From JBGSIC01 sp041751875 (GTDB lineage Bacteria; Bdellovibrionota; FAC87; UBA2466; JACKAF01), in assembly GCA_041751875.1 (NCBI GenBank), contig JBGSIC010000004.1:1-64000 (forward strand): a stretch of DNA of 64,000 bases, in the 5' to 3' direction. The translations under genes and the position numbers were made by a program. This document shows positions 36,529 to 45,439 of the stretch, piece after piece (position 1 is the first letter of the stretch; every line of letters begins with the position of its first letter). Under the pieces are notes generated by a model. The model was not told the DNA's origin, did not search any database, and was given only the letters and a program-made list of their open reading frames with translations.

Positions 36529-37554
36529 TTATTTCCGCGGAGATTTCTGAGACGCCAACCCACGAAGCGCGCCTTTGGCTTTTGCGCTATAGATTCCCGT
36601 AGGATCATCTTTCACTGTTCGCTGGAAAAAAGTCTGCGCCTTCTGGAGCTGATTGATTTTTTCAAAGTTGCTCGCCAGGTAAAACTCTATCTCGGCTAGA
36701 TCAGCGCGCATTCCCGTCGGGGTCGCCGCCATCGCAGTAGTTAGCTGCTCAATCGATTCTGCGTAACGTCCCCCCTGGTAAAAGTAGATACCGTAGAGGA
36801 GAGGCAGATGAAACTCCAAGTAGAGTTTTTCCTCTTTTAGAATATCTTCATCGGCTTGACGTGTGCTGAGCGCACTCTTGGCAGCCGCAAGTAAACGTGG
36901 CACTTCTGAAACCGATTTTTCCCAAAACAGATAAAGTTTGGCCAGTTCGTAGTTGGAATTAAAATCGGCGGGATTGGCTTTGAGCACTTCTACGTATTCT
37001 TTTTCTGCTGAAGCGAAGGCTTCTTCCTTCTTCTTGTTATCTCCCAGCTGCGAGTAGCTCAAACCTAAAAAGAAAAAGACCTGGGGCTGGCGCCCCTCAA
37101 ACTCCAGTGCACGCTGGAAGTTTTCCACGGCCCCCGGATACTGGCCCATCCACAATTGCGCGAGCCCCACCTGCTGGTACGATAAAAACTCATAAGGGCG
37201 TTTCTGCACCAGCACACCAGCGAGCTTGAAAGCCTCTTCATAGCGACCGACCGCCATGTAACAATAATAGAGAATGTGCTCGATCCAATCGTCCTCGTTC
37301 TCGGGATTGAGAGCCAAGTACAATTCAATGTCCTGAATGGTTCCTAAGAAATTGCCCTGTAGGTAGTGCGCTTGAGCACGTTGGCGCAAAGGTTCGCCCA
37401 AAGCTTTATCGGCTCCCTTTTCCCCAATGTCTGCATCCGGTAAGTCATAGGGACTTACCGCTAGCGACCCTTGCACTTTTTTGGAAGCGCAAGATGAGGT
37501 CACTAAAAGAGCAAAAAGGAAGATACTGAAATAAAGCCGTTTGTTTTTACCCAT
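36529..37554 (-). CDS. TPR-repeat lipoprotein
   Basis: A 341-residue product with signal peptide and lipobox (SSC, Cys near residue 23), followed by at least six tetratricopeptide-like helices (for example YPGAVENFQRALEFEGRQP and NPADFNSNYELAKLYLF). TPR lipoproteins act as scaffolds in envelope complexes; the partner is unknown. It is divergent from the gene at 37678. Confidence 0.82.
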   Translation of the reverse strand: MGKNKRLYFSIFLFALLVTSSCASKKVQGSLAVSPYDLPDADIGEKGADKALGEPLRQRAQAHYLQGNFLGTIQDIELYLALNPENEDDWIEHILYYCYMAVGRYEEAFKLAGVLVQKRPYEFLSYQQVGLAQLWMGQYPGAVENFQRALEFEGRQPQVFFFLGLSYSQLGDNKKKEEAFASAEKEYVEVLKANPADFNSNYELAKLYLFWEKSVSEVPRLLAAAKSALSTRQADEDILKEEKLYLEFHLPLLYGIYFYQGGRYAESIEQLTTAMAATPTGMRADLAEIEFYLASNFEKINQLQKAQTFFQRTVKDDPTGIYSAKAKGALRGLASQKSPRK

Positions 37555-37677
37555 GTAAAAAATAGACTATCCAATGCCGGAGGAGTTGTCACCCTGCGTT
37601 GCAGCGGTTACTTGACGACCTTCGTACCCGGTGACAGGCTGGTGCGCATACATGGTTTGGTATGGGAGGGGGCTTTC

Positions 37678-38307
37678 ATGTCAGCGTTACGTTTCTATTT
37701 TGGGGTTCTTGGTACACTTTTAATTTTTTCGGCGACGAGCTTCGCGGGTAATCCCGAGGGCTTCGACGACGCTACCTTAGCAAAGGCGCTTCAAGGCGAG
37801 ACTGTCCTTGAAACTCTTAAGGATACCGGGGATGAGTACCACATCTTCCAGCGTACTTACTTCGCCAACGTTTCCTCTGATGCCTATATCGAACTCGCTG
37901 TAAATCATCCGAAGTACGTCGATATGTTTGATGAGGTGGAAGCGGCGCAAACACTTAGCATCAACAACGACCGCACCAACTTCAAGTACAGCTTGAATCT
38001 GAAAGTGAAAGTCGGCTTTGCTACTTTCTACATGGACGGCGAAGGCGAACAAAAAGTCACTTATGCCCCTGCACCGGATGAAGAAGCACTGATTAAAAAC
38101 ACGCTTGTCGGTCATCAAGACAAGGTGAAACACCTTTATCAAAACACGCGAATGATTCCTTATCAGGGCGGCATCTTGATCGAAGAAGAGTTGCACCTGA
38201 AAATGCAAAAGGCGAGCACCACGAACACAATGATCAAGAACTACCTCAAAGGGTTCTTTAGTCGTTATGTCGTCGCTTTCCGCAAGGAACTAGGCGGGGA
38301 AGTTTAG
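37678..38307 (+). CDS. Exported protein, possibly START-like
   Basis: A 209-residue protein with a signal peptide (cleavage near AGNP). The ATG at 37678 follows a strong GGGAGGGGG site; the longer frame has none. The mature protein resembles a periplasmic START/SRPBCC fold: SSDAYIELAVNHPKYVDMFDEV reads like the opening strand and helix, then regular beta strands and a C-terminal helix. This is by-eye. Its TAG stop is the first part of repeat B copy 2; an outer-membrane gene follows. Confidence 0.6.
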   Translation: MSALRFYFGVLGTLLIFSATSFAGNPEGFDDATLAKALQGETVLETLKDTGDEYHIFQRTYFANVSSDAYIELAVNHPKYVDMFDEVEAAQTLSINNDRTNFKYSLNLKVKVGFATFYMDGEGEQKVTYAPAPDEEALIKNTLVGHQDKVKHLYQNTRMIPYQGGILIEEELHLKMQKASTTNTMIKNYLKGFFSRYVVAFRKELGGEV

Positions 38308-38354
38308 GTGTCTGTGCACTTTTGGGATGAAATACCAAAAGTGACCTGACACCT
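38306..38354 (+). repeat. Hairpin repeat B, copy 2
   Basis: A 49-bp palindrome, AGGTGTCTGTG...CTTTTGGGATGAAATACCAAAAG...TGACACCT, whose first bases are the last bases of the upstream TAG stop. It matches the 17350-17399 copy along its length. It ends 23 bases before the next ATG. Confidence 0.65.
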
Positions 38355-38377
38355 TTTATGTATCCTAGGAGATCATC

Positions 38378-38959
38378 ATGAAAAAGCATCTATTGGCATT
38401 GGTACTACTCTTGGGTTTAGCACCCGCCGCGCACGCAGGCTTTCAGGTTGGCGCTAACGTCAACGTCTTCGATTTCTTTTACTTGCCCAAAAACAGTTCG
38501 GGCGTAACCACGTCGGCGAACTTCGGCTTGGGATCAGTCTACGGCGGCTATTCACTCAGCGATGTCTTTGCCGTCCGCGTGGTGCTCGGTTCGGACAACA
38601 CCGGCACTCTAACCGCTTCAGGACAGGACCTCTTCGGCCAACCCTTAAACGCGAGCGGAAAGTTTAAAGTCTTTCTGACTTCCGCTGAAATCTTTCTCGC
38701 GCCTCCTTTTTTCCCTCTCTATATCAAAGCGGGAGCAGGAATTGGAAAGCTGAGCACCGATCTCCCGGCACCTTTTGATGGACTAAAAATGAAAGCCGCG
38801 TTCTACGGCGGACTGGGAATCACTTTTGGAGTCAGTAAATTTAAAATCTCAGGCGGCCTGGACTTGGTTTACGTCAGTGTCGACCCAGGCTCCACTGGTC
38901 TAGACCTTTCGGGTTTCCCTTACTTCCGAACGGTTGTGGGTGTGACTTACAGTCTGTAG
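38378..38959 (+). CDS. Small outer-membrane beta-barrel protein
   Basis: A 193-residue protein with a signal peptide (AHA-G cleavage) and about eight amphipathic strands, ending TVVGVTYSL. The form fits an 8-stranded OmpA/OmpW-like barrel. Substrate or role unknown. AGGAGA precedes the ATG. It may be cotranscribed with the upstream START-like gene across repeat B. Confidence 0.7.
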   Translation: MKKHLLALVLLLGLAPAAHAGFQVGANVNVFDFFYLPKNSSGVTTSANFGLGSVYGGYSLSDVFAVRVVLGSDNTGTLTASGQDLFGQPLNASGKFKVFLTSAEIFLAPPFFPLYIKAGAGIGKLSTDLPAPFDGLKMKAAFYGGLGITFGVSKFKISGGLDLVYVSVDPGSTGLDLSGFPYFRTVVGVTYSL

Positions 38960-39015
38960 TCACGCTCCCCATAAACGCTTGAGGGCCAAGCCCCGGGAGG
39001 CTATGGTGGCCCCCT

Positions 39016-39474
39016 ATGAAAGCCCGCCGTCTAGGTGAACTAGCGCTCTTAACCGGCCTCTTTTCAGGCTACAGCCCTGTTGCCTCGGGGACCATGGGAA
39101 CTCTCGTAGGCGCCCTTCTGATTTGGTTCATTCCCCTTCCTCTTTGGATTCATGTCGCACTGTGTCTAGTTTTTCTTTTTGTGGGAGTGCGTTTGTCAGA
39201 TAAGTTTTGCAGTGAGTGGAAGGAAGCGGATTCTTCTAAAATCGTGCTCGATGAAATTGTCGGGATACTGGTGACTATGATAGGAATCCCTGTGACAGGG
39301 TACTATTTGATCGTTGGCTTCTTTGTTTTTCGCTTCTTCGATATCGTCAAACTGCCCCCTGCTAATTATTTCGATCAGAAACTGAAGAACGGTTGGGGCG
39401 TCATGCTCGATGATGTAGCGGCTGGCATCTACGGAAACGTGCTTTTACACCTCATGGTCCGAGCCAACTTTTAA
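39016..39474 (+). CDS. pgpA: Phosphatidylglycerophosphatase A
   Basis: A 152-residue inner-membrane phosphatase making phosphatidylglycerol. Diagnostic features are [16 protein letters not shown] near the N-terminus, [15 protein letters not shown], and the conserved acidic [12 protein letters not shown] near the C-terminus. It precedes recA by ten bases; many proteobacteria keep this locus (often with cinA) next to recA. Confidence 0.94.
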   Translation: MKARRLGELALLTGLFSGYSPVASGTMGTLVGALLIWFIPLPLWIHVALCLVFLFVGVRLSDKFCSEWKEADSSKIVLDEIVGILVTMIGIPVTGYYLIVGFFVFRFFDIVKLPPANYFDQKLKNGWGVMLDDVAAGIYGNVLLHLMVRANF

Positions 39475-39484
39475 GGAGACACCA

Positions 39485-40606
39485 ATGGAAAACATAGAAT
39501 CTACGAAGAACTTAGAGTCTACAAATAAGCAAAAAGCAGTAGAAGTCGCATTACTCAGTATTGAAAAGCAGTTTGGAAAAGGTTCCATCATGAAGCTCGG
39601 GGATGGGACTCACCCGAACTTTGGTACCGGCGTTGTTTCCACGGGTTGCTTATCTTTAGATATTGCGATGGGCGTGGGCGGTTTGCCTCGCGGTCGCATA
39701 ACGGAAATTTTTGGACCTGAAGCGTCTGGTAAAACCACCATCGCACTCATGACAGCCGCCAATGCGCAACGCAACGGTGGTGTCGCAGCTTTCATCGATG
39801 CAGAACACGCGCTCGATGTAGCTTACGCGACGAAGCTTGGGGTCAATGTGGGAGACCTTTTAATTTCCCAACCGGACACTGGTGAGCAAGCTTTAGAAAT
39901 TGCGGAAATCTTAGTTCGAAGCGGTGGCATTGATGTCATTGTCATCGACTCGGTTGCGGCTCTCGTGCCTCGCGCGGAACTCGAAGGCGAAATGGGCGAC
40001 TCTCATATGGGTCTTCAAGCCCGTCTGATGTCACAAGCTCTTCGTAAGCTAACAGGTTGCGTGAGCAAATCCAAAACGGCGCTTATTTTTATCAACCAAC
40101 TGCGTATGAAAATTGGCGTCATGTTCGGCAATCCTGAAACCACCACCGGTGGTAACGCGCTCAAGTTTTATGCTTCAGCACGGTTGGATATCCGTCGCAT
40201 CTCGGCTTTGAAAAAAGGCGAAGAAGTGATCGGTAGCCGCACTCGTTTGAAAGTCGTGAAAAATAAAATGGCGCCTCCGTTTAAGCAAACAGAGTTCGAC
40301 ATGATTTACGGCGAAGGCATTTCGCGTGAAGGCGACTTGCTGGATCTGGCGACGAACTACAATGTCGTGGATAAGAGCGGTTCGTGGTTCAGCTTTGAAG
40401 GTGAGCGTCTGGGCCAAGGCCGAGACAGCACCCGCATCTTCCTCAAAGAAAACCCCAAGATTTTCACCAAAATCTATAAGGTTCTTGAGGCAAAGCTGGC
40501 GAAGGATGGCGTGTACACGCCACCAGCAGCAATCGACAAGAAAGTCGCGCAGGCAGCCGATCCGACGTCTGTTCCTAAGGACGAGAAGGCTTCCAAAAAA
40601 CACTAA
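39485..40606 (+). CDS. recA: Recombinase A
   Basis: RecA of 373 residues, with Walker A GPEASGKT at 77-84, [13 protein letters not shown], and the DNA-binding loop [16 protein letters not shown]. The C-terminal tail is Lys/Ala/Asp-rich. An intrinsic terminator follows directly. I found no clear SOS box in the ten bases between pgpA and recA; any LexA control would act from further upstream. Confidence 0.98.
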   Translation: MENIESTKNLESTNKQKAVEVALLSIEKQFGKGSIMKLGDGTHPNFGTGVVSTGCLSLDIAMGVGGLPRGRITEIFGPEASGKTTIALMTAANAQRNGGVAAFIDAEHALDVAYATKLGVNVGDLLISQPDTGEQALEIAEILVRSGGIDVIVIDSVAALVPRAELEGEMGDSHMGLQARLMSQALRKLTGCVSKSKTALIFINQLRMKIGVMFGNPETTTGGNALKFYASARLDIRRISALKKGEEVIGSRTRLKVVKNKMAPPFKQTEFDMIYGEGISREGDLLDLATNYNVVDKSGSWFSFEGERLGQGRDSTRIFLKENPKIFTKIYKVLEAKLAKDGVYTPPAAIDKKVAQAADPTSVPKDEKASKKH

Positions 40607-40624
40607 CTTTAACTTTTACTAAAA

Positions 40625-40653
40625 GGGCCCGCCACCGAGCGGGCCTTTTTTTT
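40625..40653 (+). terminator. Rho-independent terminator after recA
   Basis: GGCCCGC paired with GCGGGCC around a CACCGA loop, followed by eight T residues, starting 18 bases after the recA stop. Confidence 0.93.
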
Positions 40654-40677
40654 GTCCTCCACCAGACTTGCCATACG

Positions 40678-40697
40678 AACTGTTCACGTGAACAGTT
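40678..40697. promoter_or_regulatory. Perfect 20-bp palindrome, candidate activator (enhancer) site
   Basis: AACTGTTCACGTGAACAGTT is fully self-complementary. It lies about 145 bases upstream of the sigma-54 promoter at 40843, the usual distance for an enhancer-binding protein. The core TTCACGTGAA is shared with parS, but the flanking bases differ. Confidence 0.5.
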
Positions 40698-40842
40698 AAG
40701 AGCCCAAAATCCGCTCTGGCAGCAGCTTTTCGTCTTAGGAAAAGGTTTGGCGGCTCTGTTGGCAATCTCTTTTCCCGCTAAGGGAATTCTCATATTTGAG
40801 AAAAAGGTGCTTCACCAAAACAAAACGTAGCCTTAAATCCCC

Positions 40843-40858
40843 TGGCACGCCCGTTGCA
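40843..40858 (+). promoter_or_regulatory. Sigma-54 promoter, full consensus
   Basis: TGGCACGCCCGTTGCA matches the -24/-12 consensus TGGCACG-N4-TTGCA at every fixed position. Transcription would start near 40869, 29 bases before the LysM gene ATG, leaving room for the GGAGG ribosome site. Confidence 0.8.
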
Positions 40859-40897
40859 ATATTCCCTTTAGGGAGTTCACACACTACTGGAGGTTAG

Positions 40898-41818
40898 ATG
40901 GCTGCCACCAGCCTACGAGCACCGCGCTCGGATCGTTACACCGTTCAAAGCGGAGACTGCTTAGCTAATATTGCCCGCAACCAATACGGCGACGAAAAGC
41001 TTTGGTCTTTGCTCGCCCATACCAACCGTATTAGCAACCCAAATCTTCTCTTCATCGGACAAAGCCTCAAGCTGCCATCCCTAGATACAAAGCCTTTCCC
41101 CTCGTTTGGGAAGAGTTTCGGAAGTGGTGGAGGGCGCGCACCCGCAACGGCTGTTGTGGCTCCGGCCTATACATTTAACTTTCCCGATAATCATCCCCGC
41201 GTTGTCCGGACCGGCTTACTTACCATTACCTTGAAGCTGAAAGCTTCAATCACCATCCAAAAGAAAGACACTTTAAAAGCGTTTACGGTAAAAAACCTTC
41301 ATTCGATCGAGGCGTCATATAGGAATGAAGCCACGACAGCGGCAAATAGTCTTTACAACGACCTCGGTGTAGACTTCGATCTCAAGACCAGAAAGCTCAC
41401 GATGAATTTCGCGGCGGTCGCTAATATAAAAACGCCGGGCGGCGGCAACCTCGTGGTAACGACGAAAGTAATTTCTCCCACCAAAATTCAATTCTCTTGC
41501 ACCCAACAACCAATTAAAGGCGATTACAAGGGCTTCGCCTTTGAAGGCAAGTTTGGGTTCGACGTTACCGTTGAGGGCGAAGAGCTACGCCGGCTACAAC
41601 CTGCTCCCGTGTATATTTACGATTGGCGTCCTGTCTCACCAAATTGGAATAGGGTTGCGGTATTTTTCATCGGTGCTTTGGTTCTTGTGGCAGTCGTTGT
41701 TTATTTTGCCAGCGGTGCTGGCTTTGTGACCGCAGGTCTTGCCGCCGGTGCCACGGCCTTTCTGACTATGCTCAATCAGGTCGGTGAATCTTCAAAATTC
41801 CCAGAAAGAAACTTATGA
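40898..41818 (+). CDS. LysM-domain protein with C-terminal membrane segments, no signal peptide
   Basis: A 306-residue protein. A LysM domain lies at about 13-60 (YTVQSGDCLANIARNQYGD ... LLFIGQSLKLP). A Gly/Ala linker is followed by a beta-rich domain (90-240) and two hydrophobic segments (about 250-295). There is no N-terminal signal peptide, so how the LysM reaches peptidoglycan is unclear; LysM without signal occurs in phage-tail-like proteins. It overlaps the zinc-ribbon gene (ATGA) and has a full-consensus sigma-54 promoter. Confidence 0.75.
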   Translation: MAATSLRAPRSDRYTVQSGDCLANIARNQYGDEKLWSLLAHTNRISNPNLLFIGQSLKLPSLDTKPFPSFGKSFGSGGGRAPATAVVAPAYTFNFPDNHPRVVRTGLLTITLKLKASITIQKKDTLKAFTVKNLHSIEASYRNEATTAANSLYNDLGVDFDLKTRKLTMNFAAVANIKTPGGGNLVVTTKVISPTKIQFSCTQQPIKGDYKGFAFEGKFGFDVTVEGEELRRLQPAPVYIYDWRPVSPNWNRVAVFFIGALVLVAVVVYFASGAGFVTAGLAAGATAFLTMLNQVGESSKFPERNL

Positions 41819-42183
41819 ACCAATATTGCTTCGAACATCCAGAACGCGCTTCTCTTCAAACATGTAAACAATGCGGCAAAACCTATTGCGGCGATTGTTT
41901 AAGTTTGGTCGGAGCGATTCGAGTTCCTTTTTGTTCCAACTGTCTCATTGTTTTTCAAACGCACCGGGCAAGAAAAGAAAAAGCGGCTCTCGCGTTGATT
42001 GTTCTGTCACCCTTAATGTTTATCGCCACCGTTGTAGGTTTATCGACGGAAGAAGCCCTAAACTGGGTAGTCATCGACGCAGTCTTGCTTCTTGCTTCCA
42101 TTGGTACTTTTGTCTTGGGTTTAGTCGGCTATCTAAAAGCAAAGCGCGGAAAACCTGTACTTCCTTACGAGACAAAGCTCTAA
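41815..42183 (+). CDS. B-box-type zinc-ribbon membrane protein
   Basis: A 122-residue protein with an N-terminal metal site of B-box type (CFEHP...CKQCGKTYCGDC...PFCSNC) in the cytoplasm and two membrane segments (about 57-75 and 85-107). It overlaps the LysM gene by four bases, so the two are coupled and likely function together. Family members with this layout have no established role. Confidence 0.78.
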   Translation: MNQYCFEHPERASLQTCKQCGKTYCGDCLSLVGAIRVPFCSNCLIVFQTHRARKEKAALALIVLSPLMFIATVVGLSTEEALNWVVIDAVLLLASIGTFVLGLVGYLKAKRGKPVLPYETKL

Positions 42184-42204
42184 CGTTACCCCGCACAGCC
42201 CGGT

Positions 42205-42981
42205 TTACACGTCTTTAGGCGGAGAGGCTGACTTTCTCGCCTGCTCCAAGAACGGCTTAAACAGGTCGATGGGAATGGGAAATATGGTTGTGGAATTGTT
42301 TTCCGAAGCAATTTCGGAGAGCGTTTGCAAATAGCGTAACTGCAACGCCGCCGGAGCCTTCTCCATGCGCTGGGCTGCTTCCACCAACTTTTCCGCTGCT
42401 TGGAATTCGCCAGCGGCCGCGATGACTTTCGCGCGCCTTTGTCTTTCGGCTTCCGCTTGCTGTGCCATCGCTCTTTGCATCTCGGCGGGCAAGTCGACCT
42501 GCTTAATTTCCACCGCTGAAACCTTAATTCCCCACGGCTCTGTGTGCTGATCCAAGATTTGCTGGATTTTGTTGTTCAGCGCTTCGCGTTCCGCTAGTAC
42601 TTCGTCTAGTTCCGCTGCACCGAGCACGGAGCGCAATGTCGTTTGAGCGTACTGAAAAGTACTCTCAAGATAATCTTCCACATTGTTAATCGCTCTGACT
42701 GAATCCACGACGCGGAAAAGAATCACAGCGTTTACTTTGATGGAAACGTTGTCTTTTGTGATGACATCCTGTGTAGGCACATCAGTGGTAATAATGCGCT
42801 GGCTGACGCGCACCATGTGATCAATGCCTGGAATGACGATGATCATTCCCGGGCCCTTCGGCCCCAACAGTCTGCCCAACCGAAAAACGACGGCTCGCTC
42901 ATATTCTCGAATCACTTTTACTGCAGAAAGCAGAACTAAGACCACAAGACCTAGGGCGAAAGGTAAGCTTAAAAATTCCAT
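42205..42981 (-). CDS. Slipin/stomatin-like SPFH protein
   Basis: A 258-residue SPFH-domain protein: one N-terminal membrane segment, the SPFH core ([38 protein letters not shown]), and a C-terminal Ala/Glu-rich helix. Slipins pair with NfeD proteases and scaffold membrane microdomains. The nfeD gene lies directly upstream, the usual arrangement. Short gap to nfeD of 45 bases. Confidence 0.92.
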   Translation of the reverse strand: MEFLSLPFALGLVVLVLLSAVKVIREYERAVVFRLGRLLGPKGPGMIIVIPGIDHMVRVSQRIITTDVPTQDVITKDNVSIKVNAVILFRVVDSVRAINNVEDYLESTFQYAQTTLRSVLGAAELDEVLAEREALNNKIQQILDQHTEPWGIKVSAVEIKQVDLPAEMQRAMAQQAEAERQRRAKVIAAAGEFQAAEKLVEAAQRMEKAPAALQLRYLQTLSEIASENNSTTIFPIPIDLFKPFLEQARKSASPPKDV

Positions 42982-43026
42982 TTGTTACTCCTCAACTTAA
43001 TGACTCGACTCCACTCAATAAAACTC

Positions 43027-44304
43027 TCATGTCCCTTCCACGACCAGCAGCAAACCCCGCACCTCTTTAACCACGACTTCAGTCCCTACACCAAGGACAT
43101 CCTCCCGCTCAGTGCAAGCATTCCAGAGTTCGCCCTCCACAAATACCTTCCCGGGATGGGTTTTGCTCACGGGTTCGCGCACTTGAGCGCGAAGGCCCAG
43201 TAGAGCTTCGGTCCCAGAGGCAATCGGCAGACGACGCGACTTCCACACCAAGCGCACCAGAACCAATGCACTTAAGCCTAAGATCAAAGCAATAGGGAGA
43301 ATGACGTAGAGAGAAATTTGCAAAGCCGGCACCGAAGTATCCATCAAAAAGATCGAACCAAAAATAAAAGAGACAATTCCCCCTAGGCCTAAAGCCCCGA
43401 ATGAAGGGACAAAGGCTTCCGCGATGATCAAAACCAAGCCCAAAATCACAAAGGACATCGCTCCCCAATGAATGGGCAGAAATTGAAAGGCGACGGCGCT
43501 CAGTATGGCGCAAATAGCTCCCAGTATTCCCGGAAACAGCAATCCCGGATTCGTGAGTTCCACCCAGAAACACAGCCCCGCAAAAGACATAAGAATGTAG
43601 GCAACATTGGGATTGGAAAAGAAGGACACAAACCGCTGTTTGAGATTCATTTCGCGTTTCTCAAACGTGGGCGTTTCCGCTGGCAACCGCTTGGTTTGTC
43701 CCTTCGCCACACGCAAGGGGTAGGCCTTCAGTTTATCGGCAAGCTCACCGGAATCAGCCGCAATCAAATCAATCACGTTGTTTTTCAGCGCCGCCTCGGC
43801 GGTGATTGAAGCACTTTCTTTGACCGCGAGTATCGCCCAAGCAGCGTTTCTCTTTTTGGTCACAGCTAAGCTCTCGGCAAACGCGGAGGTGTCGTTCGCC
43901 ATTTTGTCAGTCATCACCTTATCTACTTTTTGTTCACCGCCCACGACGGGGTGCGCGGCCCCAATATTCGAACCCGGCGCCATCACAGCCACATCAGCGG
44001 CAAAGGTAATTAACGCTCCCGCTGATCCTGCCTGCGCTCCTTGCGGGGCGACGTAGACCACGATGGGAACAGGGGAGTTGAGCATCCCCTGCACAATTTC
44101 ACGGGTCGCTGAGAGTAATCCCCCGGGAGTATCGAGCCTTAAAACCAAATAAGGCGCCTTTTCCTGCTCCGCTTCGGCAATCCGAGAAAGAATGTAATCC
44201 GCCGTACCCGGATTAATGGTATCGGCGATATCGATCCAAGGAATGGAGACGGCAAGACCGCTTCGGCAAAACCAAAGACAGAGAATGAATAATTTAAGTT
44301 TCAT
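43027..44304 (-). CDS. NfeD family membrane serine protease
   Basis: A 425-residue long-form NfeD. After a signal peptide comes a ClpP-like protease domain (about 20-230; LDTPGGLL, the Ser in AQAGSAG, and the Lys in EAALKNNVIDLI), then several membrane segments (245-345) and a C-terminal OB-fold (GLRAQVREPVSK...). It cleaves stomatin-like partners, here the adjacent slipin. Its ATG overlaps the stop of the EpmB-like gene. Confidence 0.92.
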   Translation of the reverse strand: MKLKLFILCLWFCRSGLAVSIPWIDIADTINPGTADYILSRIAEAEQEKAPYLVLRLDTPGGLLSATREIVQGMLNSPVPIVVYVAPQGAQAGSAGALITFAADVAVMAPGSNIGAAHPVVGGEQKVDKVMTDKMANDTSAFAESLAVTKKRNAAWAILAVKESASITAEAALKNNVIDLIAADSGELADKLKAYPLRVAKGQTKRLPAETPTFEKREMNLKQRFVSFFSNPNVAYILMSFAGLCFWVELTNPGLLFPGILGAICAILSAVAFQFLPIHWGAMSFVILGLVLIIAEAFVPSFGALGLGGIVSFIFGSIFLMDTSVPALQISLYVILPIALILGLSALVLVRLVWKSRRLPIASGTEALLGLRAQVREPVSKTHPGKVFVEGELWNACTEREDVLGVGTEVVVKEVRGLLLVVEGT

Positions 44305-45392
44305 AGTTGAAGAAAACCTCTTTCGCGCACGGGACGTTTGTAAGGGGTACCCACCTGATCTACGACATAGCGAGGCACCAGATACCCCGGCAATCCCTCG
44401 CGCAACCGTTCATAAATCTTCTCGCCCTGTTCGAAAGACACCCAAAAATGAGACGTGCCGGAGGCGCAATCGGGGTGGTGCAAATAATAAGGTAGGACGC
44501 CCACTTCAAACAAACGCTCACTCAGTGTGTGGAGCGTAGCACTGTCGTTGTTAACGCCTTTCAGTAGCACAGACTGGTTGAGAAGGGTTACTCCAGACGC
44601 TTTAAGTCGGTTCAGCGCGCGAATACTCTGTGAGGTGATTTCGCGTGGATGATTGAAATGATTCACCACGACCGTCGGCAGAGGTGAGCGGGAAAGGACA
44701 TGGCAGAGTTCTTCTGTAATGCGCATCGGGAAAGTCACCGGAACACGCGTATGAAAACGCAGGCGTCGCACGTGCACCAATTTGCCCAATTCTCTTAGCG
44801 TCTGTTCGAGGGCCTCATCGGAAACCATCAGTGGGTCGCCGCCAGAAAAAATGACTTCTCTGATCTCGGGGTGTTTTCCGATGTAGTCCAGTCCCTCGTT
44901 CAACCGACCAGCTAAAAAACTATGGCTCTGCTCATTTAAGAGTGTCTTGCGAAAACAATACCGGCAGACCATCGAGCAGTTAGTAGTCAGGTGCAAAAGC
45001 ACGCGGTTAGCGTACCGGTGAGTAATCCGAGGAGCGGCTTGATGCTTAAGATCAGACAAGGGATCCGGCACAAAACCAGGAGCGTTTTCGAGCTCTCCAG
45101 GTTGAGGGATCGCCTGCAAACGAATGGGACAAGCCTCATCCGTAAAATCAATCAAAGAAGCGTAGTAACGCGGCAAACGGAAAGCGTAGCGTTCGGTCAC
45201 TTTCTCAAAAGCGGGTGTTTCTTCAGGCGTAAGAAGTCCCCAAGCTACTAAATCATCCGCACTCTGCAGGCAGGCTGCCCACTCGGCACGCCAGTTCTCC
45301 TCGTCAGTCCCCAAAGGCCTCTGGGATTGTCTCTCCACGCTTTCCATCCCATGGGAGTCGTTGAGGCGTCGCCGCTTGTCAACCTTTGGCAT
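44301..45392 (-). CDS. KamA-family radical SAM aminomutase, EpmB-like
   Basis: A 363-residue radical SAM/PLP enzyme. The [4Fe-4S] motif is CSMVCRYC, and FSGGDPLMV follows. The short length and DLVAWGLL-type N-terminus resemble EpmB, which converts alpha-lysine to beta-lysine for EF-P modification; efp and epmA are not in the window, so lysine 2,3-aminomutase activity for catabolism is also possible. The start could be the ATG at 45392 or 45347. It is divergent from a longer KamA-family gene. Confidence 0.85.
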   Translation of the reverse strand: MPKVDKRRRLNDSHGMESVERQSQRPLGTDEENWRAEWAACLQSADDLVAWGLLTPEETPAFEKVTERYAFRLPRYYASLIDFTDEACPIRLQAIPQPGELENAPGFVPDPLSDLKHQAAPRITHRYANRVLLHLTTNCSMVCRYCFRKTLLNEQSHSFLAGRLNEGLDYIGKHPEIREVIFSGGDPLMVSDEALEQTLRELGKLVHVRRLRFHTRVPVTFPMRITEELCHVLSRSPLPTVVVNHFNHPREITSQSIRALNRLKASGVTLLNQSVLLKGVNNDSATLHTLSERLFEVGVLPYYLHHPDCASGTSHFWVSFEQGEKIYERLREGLPGYLVPRYVVDQVGTPYKRPVRERGFLQL

Positions 45393-45439
45393 ATGCAGGG
45401 ATTTTAGGTATGGTGTCTGTGGGTTACGGGGGAAATGTC

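Noticed and set aside
40678..40697. Palindrome as a chromosome-partition parS site
   Set aside because: Only the ten central bases match parS; the outer bases differ on both sides. Its place upstream of a sigma-54 promoter fits an activator site better.
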